A stretch of 7,676 nt of DNA from an uncultured Solobacterium sp. (lineage in GTDB: Bacteria; Bacillota_I; Bacilli_A; Erysipelotrichales; Erysipelotrichaceae): assembly GCA_905235315.1 (NCBI GenBank), contig CAJOLG010000079.1, positions 1 through 7,676 on the forward strand, read 5' to 3'. Position numbers and translations under genes: made by a program. This document shows positions 1-6,869 of the stretch, piece after piece (within the stretch, counting starts at the first letter, position 1; every line of letters begins with the position of its first letter). The notes under the pieces are model-generated. The model saw only the letters and a program-made list of their open reading frames with translations. It was not told where the DNA came from and ran no database searches.

Positions 1-51
1 AAAAAACAAATGATCTGATCACCGGGAACGTACCGAACGGAGATTGGGCAG

Positions 52-57
52 AAAGGA
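52..57 (+). promoter_or_regulatory. Ribosome binding site of the P-loop NTPase gene
   Basis: The purine run AAAGGA lies 7 bases before ATG 65 and 4 bases before ATG 62. It decides against the upstream TTG at 44, which overlaps this region. No promoter can be recognised in the 50 bases available to its left. Confidence 0.6.
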
Positions 58-64
58 AAAAATG

Positions 65-1162
65 ATGGAACACTATACGAATCTGGAAGATGCACTGCAG
101 GATACCTCCCTTGTCATCCTGACCGACCGCATCACCACATTGACAGAACTTGTCCGTGCTTATGCAAGGTTTAAGGTCCTTCCGAAATCACAGCAGCGGC
201 TTTCGAACTATTACTCCGTGAGATTCCTTGGGCATAACGTTCCGGAAATGTATGACCTGATAAAAGACCGGCTGATTGAGGAGAGCGATATCCTGAAAGA
301 TCTGCCGCAGCCGGACAACGCATACATCATTTCAGAACCAGACCTTTACTACAAGGAGGAAAGCTTCAACCGCGGAGATACCAATGTGTGTCTGATTCTC
401 GGTCATTCGGGAAGCGGGAAATCCGTGATGTCAAGAAGACTGGAAGGGGACGAAATCGATCATATCGAGCTTGACGACCTGCTTCTCGTCAAGGACCATT
501 TTACGATGGAGGAGCTGGCGAATTGCTCGGATCTGTTCGCTGCCTTCTTTCACGGGGAAGGCGCAAAGTATTATATCGGCCTCGACGAGAGGAACAGCCT
601 TTCCAGGGAAGAATACGAGGATCAGCTGTTTGTCGACTTCGTACGATTCGCCCTGGATTATGCAGGTCAGCACACGGAAAAGAAATACCTGCTGGACGGC
701 ATCTGGATTTATCTCTATTTTGAGGATCCTTCCGTATTCGAGGATTATGCGGTGTTTATCAAGGGAACCTCGTTCCTCAAATCAAAAATCCGTGCGGCGA
801 AACGGGAGCTGCAGAGAGATCCGGAAACCCTTCAGGACAGAAAGAATATGTTCGGAAGAGAAACCAGACACTATCTGCTCGATGAAACGAAAATCGACCG
901 GTACCGCAGCTATTTTGGCGATAAACCCGAAACGGTATTCCGCGAGGAAACGCCCGCATCCGCAGAAGCTGCGGCGGCTGTCATAAACGAACTGAACCGC
1001 ATTGATGCCTGTTTCGCAGACAATGACCCGGACGGAATCATTGCGATCAAAGAAAGCGCCGAGACAAACGACGCACTGTCCGCCTGGGATAGACTCAGGA
1101 TCGTCACCGAATGCCGGGAGGCACTGCTCGACCTCAGACGGCAGGCATTCCTGCAGGCCTGA
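65..1162 (+). CDS. P-loop NTPase, probable small-molecule kinase-like protein of unknown substrate
   Basis: This is a soluble protein of about 365 residues with no signal peptide or membrane segment. A textbook Walker A motif, GHSGSGKS, lies at residues 113-120 counted from the ATG at 65. It is followed at about 135-138 by an acidic ELDD, and at about 208-214 by a hydrophobic strand ending YLLDGIW. An Arg/Lys-rich helix (about 236-252, FLKSKIRAAKREL) then resembles the lid of nucleotide, uridine or shikimate kinases. That order suggests a NMP-kinase-like P-loop fold that phosphorylates a small molecule, but this is inference from motif order. The first 105 and last 60 residues are helical-looking and unrecognised. 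Start choice: the frame is open from base 14 and could begin at TTG 44, but GGAG sits directly against that codon. AAAGGA at 52-57 is better placed for ATG 65 (about 7 bases) than for ATG 62 (about 4). The gene converges with the adhesin gene. A zeta-toxin-like kinase is a weaker alternative. The CDS is secure and the function is not. Confidence 0.88.
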   Translation: MEHYTNLEDALQDTSLVILTDRITTLTELVRAYARFKVLPKSQQRLSNYYSVRFLGHNVPEMYDLIKDRLIEESDILKDLPQPDNAYIISEPDLYYKEESFNRGDTNVCLILGHSGSGKSVMSRRLEGDEIDHIELDDLLLVKDHFTMEELANCSDLFAAFFHGEGAKYYIGLDERNSLSREEYEDQLFVDFVRFALDYAGQHTEKKYLLDGIWIYLYFEDPSVFEDYAVFIKGTSFLKSKIRAAKRELQRDPETLQDRKNMFGRETRHYLLDETKIDRYRSYFGDKPETVFREETPASAEAAAAVINELNRIDACFADNDPDGIIAIKESAETNDALSAWDRLRIVTECREALLDLRRQAFLQA

Positions 1163-1238
1163 GTGAGCCTGGGGCGAAAAGAACAACCGGGATACAGCGA
1201 TCCGGGACCGGGGTTTGAAGTTACTGTCTCATTCACAT

Positions 1239-1275
1239 AAAAACAGAGGCCTGATACAGATCCAGGCCTCTGTTT
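1239..1275 (-). terminator. Rho-independent terminator of the adhesin gene, perhaps shared with the convergent gene
   Basis: A perfect 13-bp inverted repeat (AAACAGAGGCCTG at 1241-1253, its complement at 1263-1275) encloses a 9-base loop. On the minus strand the stem runs into a five-T tract (the A run at 1239-1243) and starts 23 bases after the adhesin stop. This is the classic arrangement for an intrinsic terminator. Read on the plus strand the stem is followed by only three T residues, so it could also stop the P-loop NTPase transcript, less efficiently. A weaker, bulged hairpin at about 1184-1202 (CCGGGAT/ATCCGG) has no T tract and is not called. Confidence 0.9.
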
Positions 1276-1297
1276 CATGAAATGGGATGCACAATGA

Positions 1298-4200
1298 TCA
1301 GCTGTATCTTCTCAGCATCGCAAAGGCGAGCGCTGCCAGCAGGCAGGACATCCCGGTCGCCGCAGCCCACATGCCGGTATGAACGGAATCACTGGTATCC
1401 GGTATGGGTATGATGATCTTTTTATCGACCATCCGCAAGACTTTTACTCTGCCGTCCGATCCGGTCGAGAAGGTGATGTCGCCGGTCCTCTCATAGCCTG
1501 CCGGAGCTTTCACTTCCGTCAGGACATAGGTCTGATCCGGCTTCAGGCCTTCAACTTCATGGACGGATCCGTCGGTTGTCCACTGATCGATGATCCGGCC
1601 GCTGCTGTCTTTGACAGCCAGCACGGCACCGATCACCGCGTTGTCACGGTCATCCACTTTTAAGACTTTGATGTCGATATAGGTATTGGTGAAGTTCAGA
1701 GCGGAAATATCCGCGCCTGTGACCTTGGCTGTAAGATGTCCTTCCCCGTCATCCGTGACGGTCACCGTGATCTTATACACGGTGCTGTCGAAGATAATAT
1801 CGTCTTCGCCTGTGGCCTCTTCCTTCACTTCATACGTGTAGGTGCCGGCTTCATCGTAGATGATATCGCGGAAGACGATCCTGCCTCGTCCGTCGTTGGT
1901 CACCGTTTCCTTCGTGCCGTCGGATCCGGTCAGTGTGAAACGGAATTCGGCATCCTGCAGTTCCTTTCCGCTCAGGGTCTTCAGTCCTTCAAAGTGCACA
2001 CGGGCCGGTTCATACATCTCGGTATTGGTAAAGCGGGTGCTGTAATCTCCGACCTCAGGTGCAGGGAAGACAACACTTCCGTCTGTTGGCTCGGTGACCG
2101 CATAGCCTGCACAGCTCTCTTCTTCGAGACGGTATGTGATGGGCTTCCCGTTGACGTCAAACCGGGGAAGCTCGGTAAAGAGATCCTTGATGATCCAGAG
2201 AGTGGACTCAATTACAGGAACGGTAACCGTGCGTGTTTTGTATACGGCGGTTTCATTGCCGATATACAGATTGAAGGTCAGTGTTTTTTCAAAGGGAACC
2301 CGGCCTTCCCAGAGCTTCTCCACAGAAATATTGAAGACGGGTACCTCATTCTTCAGGGTATAGCGGCCCTCGCCGGAACTCTCGTCCCACTCCATTTCCA
2401 CAACAGGATATTCCTGCGGATCGGTGCTGTATGCCTGCGGCTTACTGACGGTGCCTTCATCCGCATCGACAGAGAAGATCCACCAGCGGTTCTCCAGCAG
2501 CTGGAGACCATTGGGTTTCGAAGGAACGGCCGATTCGATGACCGCATAATCACCGGTGGCCAGTGTTTCAAACTTCACCGTGCCGTCCGCCGGGCTGACC
2601 TTGGTCTGTTTCGGCTCTGTTCCCCAGCAGGAGTCTGCGCTGCCGGGCATTCCGTGGTGTTCGTGTTCCGGATCGGTGCTGGTGCACTGATATAACTCAA
2701 AGGTTGCGCCGCCAAGACCCTGCTTCACGATCTGGCCCTCCGCATCGGTCGTCTCATAGTACTTGAAGAATTCAAAATCCTGAAACGAGCGCAGTTCGAT
2801 CTTGGTGCGGGTACTGATGTTGAAGGAGGTACTCGGATTTGGCGAACTGTTGGGCTGGATCGTGGAGGTAAACGCCGGACGGTTGTAGGCGTAAGGGGTG
2901 GGCGGAACTTTAGCCGGTGCCCGCATGTTCAAAATCACACCGACAGAATCCGCACCGTCAAAGATAAATGGTTCCGTATGCGCTGCGTCTTTCCACCGGA
3001 GGTCAATGGCCACCGCCGTGATTTTGGAGGGATCTTCCGGCATGGTAACGCTCCAGATATCCGGATCCTTAACCAGGGAGTGAACCCAGTCTGTGCTGCC
3101 TGCCGACTGTCCGTCGTTATAGCTTACATTTTCGGTTGTGTAGTAAACCACCGGAGAAATACCTTTATCGACTGCCTGGCTTACGTCCACATCCAGCAGG
3201 ACGCCTTTCCAGCCTTCATCCTCATCGGTGGCTCCGCCGGTATTTGCGGCATCCTCCATCACATCGTAAAGAACAACATTCGATGTTTTGCCTTCATCTG
3301 CGCTCTCCATAATGATCTGGTAGCTGTAGAGGCCGCTGGGATCCGTCTTATCCGAGGTGACCCACAGGCCGCCGTTTCCTTTAACGAATTTGTACAGGCC
3401 GTCCTGCAGTGTTTCGATGGCAGTCGGATGAACCGGCGTGGAATAGTACATCGCACTTTTATCCTGTTCAATTCCGTCGCCGTCGAGATCTCTCATGACG
3501 TATTCGCCGTCGCTGCCCTTCGGGTATTTCGCAGGATCTACGCCATAGCCGCGCATATCGCTGTACGCGACTGTGCCGTCGATGGCGCGCTTGTCGCCGC
3601 GCTGATACATGCAGACGTTGCGCACCTCGTCCTCTTCCACATCAAAATAGGAGACTTTGGTCCAGAAGCGAACGGTAAAGCCGGTATAGGAATAGCCGGA
3701 TATGAAGATGTTGTCGTATTGATCACGGTCCGATTTGATATGAAACGTGACCAGATCCTGACCGGTGCCCTTGAAATTGGGCGTAACCGTATAATCAACC
3801 AAGCTCGCCGGCATCGTGGGGTTGATGATAACCGCTCCGGCACCGGAAGTGCCGCTCACCTCGATGGGTTTTGTCGTATCCAGATGATATCCCGGCGGCA
3901 GTAAATCGTAGACTGTCCCCGAATCCGCTGAGAATCCCATCTCATTCAGCACGTCCCGCGGAATCGCGCTTGTATTCATATACTCACACGGGGCGATCGC
4001 CCAGTGATGGCTGAACGAGTGGGTCTCCTGATGATCTTCGGTATCGTCTTCAAGGAGCGACTTTACAATGTAGCAGTTCTGGGTATACTTTCGCGGTGTG
4101 TTTCCTGCGGAACGATAGGCACGGACATATCCTTCCGGAACCCCGTCCATCTCTCCGGCATACTTTGCAATCCCGGTTGCCTCTACCCAGGGATATTCTC

Positions 4201-6778
4201 CCTTCGGCATTGTCGCAGGCGTTTCAGGATTTCCCAGCGTATAGGTGCCGTCCTTTGATGTGCTTAAATACAGGTCGTTGGTGGCGTGATTGATAATATG
4301 CAGGTCTGTGGCGCCCTTATAGTCGAGCAGGTCCCGGGCAACCGGGCTGCTTCCGTTGATGACGTACCAGACGTTCATATTCATGGAAAGATGCGAGGTC
4401 ATGCCCTTCGGCGTTTTGAGCCGGATGCCGTAATATCCTCTGCCTGCCAGACCGTTTGCGCCACCGGGATCAGGCTCATACCTGGCGTGACCGGTGGAGT
4501 CAAGGGTAAAGGTGTCGTAGTCCACCCACTGACCGCTGCTGTTCTTTACCTGCACGGTGAACTCACCGGCCTGGGGTAGGTGCTCCCCGGTTTCGGAATC
4601 AATATCGTACGCTGTGACATCAAAATATACCGAGCCTTTAAGGGTATACCAGATCTGGTAATCTCTGGCGCCGAGTTTGATGTACTCGTGCCACTTTTCA
4701 CCGGTGCCGTCGTCATAATAGCCGCGCATGAAGAGGTCGTCGTCATACCAGTCGGCAAAGTAATAGTAACCTCCATGATCCTGGAGCCATTCCCCGTCGA
4801 CATTGAAGTTCGTCGTTACACTGAAGATATGAAACAGCCCGTACTTCAGTCTGGTATAGCCGGCAAAGTATGCAGGATAGGCATTTTCTCCGGTCCGCTT
4901 ATCTGCGTAATACGGTCCGGGGCCGACCGGCGGAATGTGTTCCGGTTCCCATAACCCTGTGGCGTCATCCTTCTCGTCATCGGTATCGTACAAGTCATTG
5001 TCTCCGCGCACATCGGTCGGATGCTGGTCATCGGAAACCTCGAGAGATCCGGTGGCGTCATCATTGTGATAAAGCTTTTCCTCGATGATATAGCCGTTCT
5101 CATCTCTTCCGGCATATTGGACGATGAGGTAATAGCACTGCTCGCCCTGAACTGCATAATTTCCGTTTTCGCTTTTCCGAAGCAGATCATATTCCTGAGT
5201 CCATGCGGCGACGCCGCCTTCTTCCGTAAACGAAACAGGCGTTCCTGACGGTGTGGAAAGGGCCGCGGCCGGGCGGGTGTAGGTATGAACTTCATCGGCA
5301 CCGCTGCCGTACACGGTATCGGTCTCATCCGGCTGCAGGATCGCAAAGACCTTGCCTTTCTCGCCCTCTTCCGTACGGGGCTTGTCGGTAAAGGTCAGCG
5401 GCTTGACAGGCTGGTTGCCGTCGATCTGATACCGCAGGATATAGACCATGTAGTGATAGTTGGAAAAATCAAACGTATACCCTGACAGCGCAGGAGGAAC
5501 CGCGCGAAGCGGATATCCGTCATCTTTTGTGAATTTGGTAAATTCGGCACCGGTATCGAGACGGTAATAGATCGGATCAGAATACTGCACACCGTCATCC
5601 GTGGCGGGCTGATAGGGATAATGGCCTTCGCCCATTGCATTCAGTTCGGTGAGGGTGCAGTCCCTGAACATTCTGGGGTCCAGTCTGTACTGAACCTTGA
5701 TATCGATATTGTAGGATCCGGGGAGTTCCTTCCAGTTATAGAACACAAGCTCGTCGGTTTCCGGATCGATGGCATATTTGAAAAAGTAATACGGGTCATA
5801 GTCCTCTCCGGTGCCTACGGAAATCGCAGAAGGATATATAGGACTGCTGTCCCTGTCCGTGCACAGCGCACGCGGAATACGGACCGTGAGGCCGGATGTC
5901 GGATTCAGCGGATCATCGCAGGCTTCATAGCTCTTCTGGGTGCTGACTGCGACATGATAGGTGAGCTCCTGGGTGCTTTTATCTGTAGTGTGCACATCCT
6001 GGAGGACCTTTCCCTCGTCCGTGGAAACATCCCAGAACAGCCGAAGGTGATAGTCCCACTCGTCATTGTAGGTGTTGGTAAACGCAACCTCGATTGGTTT
6101 ATCAGGATCATAACTGAACTCCGCCACATTCTGCGGCATCAGATAACGGCCGAGACCTTCAATTGACTCCGTCACACGGTAGGTATACAGGTTTCCTTCT
6201 TCATCCGCTACAGGAAAATTGAAGGAGTCCGTCCAGATATCCGGATCCTGGTGCGGATCCTGGTAAAAGGAGGTAATCGCAAAGGGAACATCGTCGACAT
6301 AGGGATACCAGTTTTCCCCGTCGGTGCTGCGCTCCGCCGTCAGATAAATTACGAGCGGCCGGCTGCTTCTGTCTTCCGGTTCATCACCCTCCCAATTAAT
6401 CGTGACATCCATTTCCATGACTTCAGGGAGAGCATCCCGGTCGCCCCGTAACGCAGGTGCGTTTGCCTTTGCGGGTTCCGGATCCGCCGAAACGGCAGGG
6501 TCTGCCGGCTCGATAGGCTCTGAATCTTCCGCAATGGCAGGATCTTCCGGTTCCCCGTCTGCCGGTTCTGCCGGATCCTCAGGATCCTCCGACGGATCGG
6601 AAACAGGTTCTGTTTTTTCTTCGGAAGCACCGTTATCAGGAACACGGATCTCGGTCTGCGGCTCTTCGGTTCCATCCTCTGCGTAAACTGCGGAGAGCGG
6701 CAGAAAGCCTGCGATCATCATCATGACGGTCAGAACACTGATTCCAAAGCGGTTCTGTCTGCGTTTTCCTGATTTCAT
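1298..6778 (-). CDS. Giant cell-wall-anchored adhesin/pilin-like protein with Cna-B, FctA and SpaA isopeptide domains
   Basis: This 1826-residue surface protein is exported by the Sec pathway and probably linked covalently to peptidoglycan by a sortase. Order of parts: signal peptide 1-33 (basic start, hydrophobic core, cut likely after AVYA); acidic Asp/Glu-Pro-rich segment 34-110; degenerate Cna-B domain about 118-238 ending FTNTYND; unassigned region about 240-1290; SpaA-like domain about 1333-1478 (candidate bond residues K1339, E1415, N1477); Cna-B about 1481-1588 (K1488, E1553, N1585); FctA/Spy0128-like pilin linkage domain about 1591-1700 (K1600, E1653, N1698); SpaA-like domain about 1701-1788 (K1707, E1755, D1785). 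It ends with sorting motif IPDTS at 1792-1796, a hydrophobic helix and tail RRYS. Family knowledge says such domains form internal Lys-Asn/Asp bonds and act as rigid stalks. Ligand binding by the middle region is inference. Eleven cysteines is many for such a protein. ATG 6778 is supported by a ribosome binding site and directly precedes the signal peptide. No frameshift is seen. Confidence 0.95.
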   Translation of the reverse strand: MKSGKRRQNRFGISVLTVMMMIAGFLPLSAVYAEDGTEEPQTEIRVPDNGASEEKTEPVSDPSEDPEDPAEPADGEPEDPAIAEDSEPIEPADPAVSADPEPAKANAPALRGDRDALPEVMEMDVTINWEGDEPEDRSSRPLVIYLTAERSTDGENWYPYVDDVPFAITSFYQDPHQDPDIWTDSFNFPVADEEGNLYTYRVTESIEGLGRYLMPQNVAEFSYDPDKPIEVAFTNTYNDEWDYHLRLFWDVSTDEGKVLQDVHTTDKSTQELTYHVAVSTQKSYEACDDPLNPTSGLTVRIPRALCTDRDSSPIYPSAISVGTGEDYDPYYFFKYAIDPETDELVFYNWKELPGSYNIDIKVQYRLDPRMFRDCTLTELNAMGEGHYPYQPATDDGVQYSDPIYYRLDTGAEFTKFTKDDGYPLRAVPPALSGYTFDFSNYHYMVYILRYQIDGNQPVKPLTFTDKPRTEEGEKGKVFAILQPDETDTVYGSGADEVHTYTRPAAALSTPSGTPVSFTEEGGVAAWTQEYDLLRKSENGNYAVQGEQCYYLIVQYAGRDENGYIIEEKLYHNDDATGSLEVSDDQHPTDVRGDNDLYDTDDEKDDATGLWEPEHIPPVGPGPYYADKRTGENAYPAYFAGYTRLKYGLFHIFSVTTNFNVDGEWLQDHGGYYYFADWYDDDLFMRGYYDDGTGEKWHEYIKLGARDYQIWYTLKGSVYFDVTAYDIDSETGEHLPQAGEFTVQVKNSSGQWVDYDTFTLDSTGHARYEPDPGGANGLAGRGYYGIRLKTPKGMTSHLSMNMNVWYVINGSSPVARDLLDYKGATDLHIINHATNDLYLSTSKDGTYTLGNPETPATMPKGEYPWVEATGIAKYAGEMDGVPEGYVRAYRSAGNTPRKYTQNCYIVKSLLEDDTEDHQETHSFSHHWAIAPCEYMNTSAIPRDVLNEMGFSADSGTVYDLLPPGYHLDTTKPIEVSGTSGAGAVIINPTMPASLVDYTVTPNFKGTGQDLVTFHIKSDRDQYDNIFISGYSYTGFTVRFWTKVSYFDVEEDEVRNVCMYQRGDKRAIDGTVAYSDMRGYGVDPAKYPKGSDGEYVMRDLDGDGIEQDKSAMYYSTPVHPTAIETLQDGLYKFVKGNGGLWVTSDKTDPSGLYSYQIIMESADEGKTSNVVLYDVMEDAANTGGATDEDEGWKGVLLDVDVSQAVDKGISPVVYYTTENVSYNDGQSAGSTDWVHSLVKDPDIWSVTMPEDPSKITAVAIDLRWKDAAHTEPFIFDGADSVGVILNMRAPAKVPPTPYAYNRPAFTSTIQPNSSPNPSTSFNISTRTKIELRSFQDFEFFKYYETTDAEGQIVKQGLGGATFELYQCTSTDPEHEHHGMPGSADSCWGTEPKQTKVSPADGTVKFETLATGDYAVIESAVPSKPNGLQLLENRWWIFSVDADEGTVSKPQAYSTDPQEYPVVEMEWDESSGEGRYTLKNEVPVFNISVEKLWEGRVPFEKTLTFNLYIGNETAVYKTRTVTVPVIESTLWIIKDLFTELPRFDVNGKPITYRLEEESCAGYAVTEPTDGSVVFPAPEVGDYSTRFTNTEMYEPARVHFEGLKTLSGKELQDAEFRFTLTGSDGTKETVTNDGRGRIVFRDIIYDEAGTYTYEVKEEATGEDDIIFDSTVYKITVTVTDDGEGHLTAKVTGADISALNFTNTYIDIKVLKVDDRDNAVIGAVLAVKDSSGRIIDQWTTDGSVHEVEGLKPDQTYVLTEVKAPAGYERTGDITFSTGSDGRVKVLRMVDKKIIIPIPDTSDSVHTGMWAAATGMSCLLAALAFAMLRRYS
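1301..1408 (-). other. C-terminal sortase sorting signal (IPDTS variant) of the adhesin
   Basis: Residues 1791-1826 hold the three expected parts of a sorting signal: a pentapeptide IPDTS (I1792-S1796), a hydrophobic stretch (about 1803-1821) and a short positively charged tail, RRYS. The motif departs from LPXTG by Ile for Leu and Ser for Gly, and is followed by Asp-Ser. Position and architecture make the role clear; which sortase class accepts it cannot be told from here. Confidence 0.85.
6467..6598 (-). repeat. Low-complexity Asp/Glu-Pro repeat region in the adhesin N-terminus
   Basis: Residues about 61-104 are an imperfect run of DP, EP and EDPA units, rich in Asp, Glu, Pro and Ala and almost free of hydrophobic residues. 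The segment is probably extended, disordered and strongly acidic. It follows directly after the signal peptide, so in the anchored protein it would form the outer tip and not the wall-spanning base. The DNA is correspondingly repetitive in GGATC and CCGG words, which could favour length change by slippage. Confidence 0.75.
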
Positions 6779-6787
6779 AGCGGCACT

Positions 6788-6795
6788 CTTCCTTT
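6788..6795 (-). promoter_or_regulatory. Ribosome binding site of the adhesin gene
   Basis: The minus strand reads AAAGGAAG about 9-11 bases before ATG 6778. Spacing is slightly long but acceptable. No competing in-frame start fits better, and this start places a well-formed signal peptide at the N-terminus. Confidence 0.75.
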
Positions 6796-6838
6796 CTTTT
6801 TGTGAGATATCAGTTCTCTAGTAAAACAGCATCCCGGG

Positions 6839-6862
6839 CATGCCATGCATCATGCCATGCAT
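6839..6862. repeat. Perfect 12-bp tandem repeat at the predicted transcription start of the adhesin gene
   Basis: CATGCCATGCAT occurs twice head to tail without a mismatch (6839-6850 and 6851-6862). Each copy contains the palindrome ATGCAT, and GGCATGCC (6837-6844) overlaps the left edge. The repeat falls on the first 24 bases of the predicted adhesin transcript. It could be a tandem operator, a 5' leader structure (the minus-strand transcript can pair GGCATG with CATGCC around an 8-base loop) or a slippage site. The sequence does not decide between these. Confidence 0.85.
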
Positions 6863-6869
6863 TAAGAAA

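Noticed and set aside
44..61. TTG start at 44 for the P-loop protein
   Set aside because: The only purine-rich site before it touches the codon. The ATG codons at 62 and 65 are better placed behind AAAGGA.
471..986. Alternative plus-strand frame of 171 codons inside the P-loop NTPase gene
   Set aside because: It overlaps a frame with a clear Walker A motif and its own ribosome site. The alternative translation is Arg/Ser-rich, as expected for a shifted frame.
1736..2695. Long open frame (319 codons) on the plus strand, opposite the adhesin
   Set aside because: It lies entirely antisense to the C-terminal isopeptide domains, has no convincing ribosome site and its translation shows no recognisable domain. 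It is a by-product of codon use in the real gene.
2978..3904. Second long plus-strand open frame (308 codons) opposite the adhesin
   Set aside because: It has the same antisense relation, no ribosome site and no domain. The minus-strand frame gives a continuous signal peptide-to-sorting-signal protein.
5107..5136. Possible thioester adhesin motif around Cys 548 (EQCYYLIVQ)
   Set aside because: A Cys followed by a Gln is present, but the Gln is close by and not in a separate distal motif, and the position deep in the protein does not fit known thioester domains.
6839..6862. CRISPR-like or attachment-site reading of the tandem 12-bp repeat
   Set aside because: There are only two copies with no spacer, and no cas, integrase or insertion-sequence features nearby.
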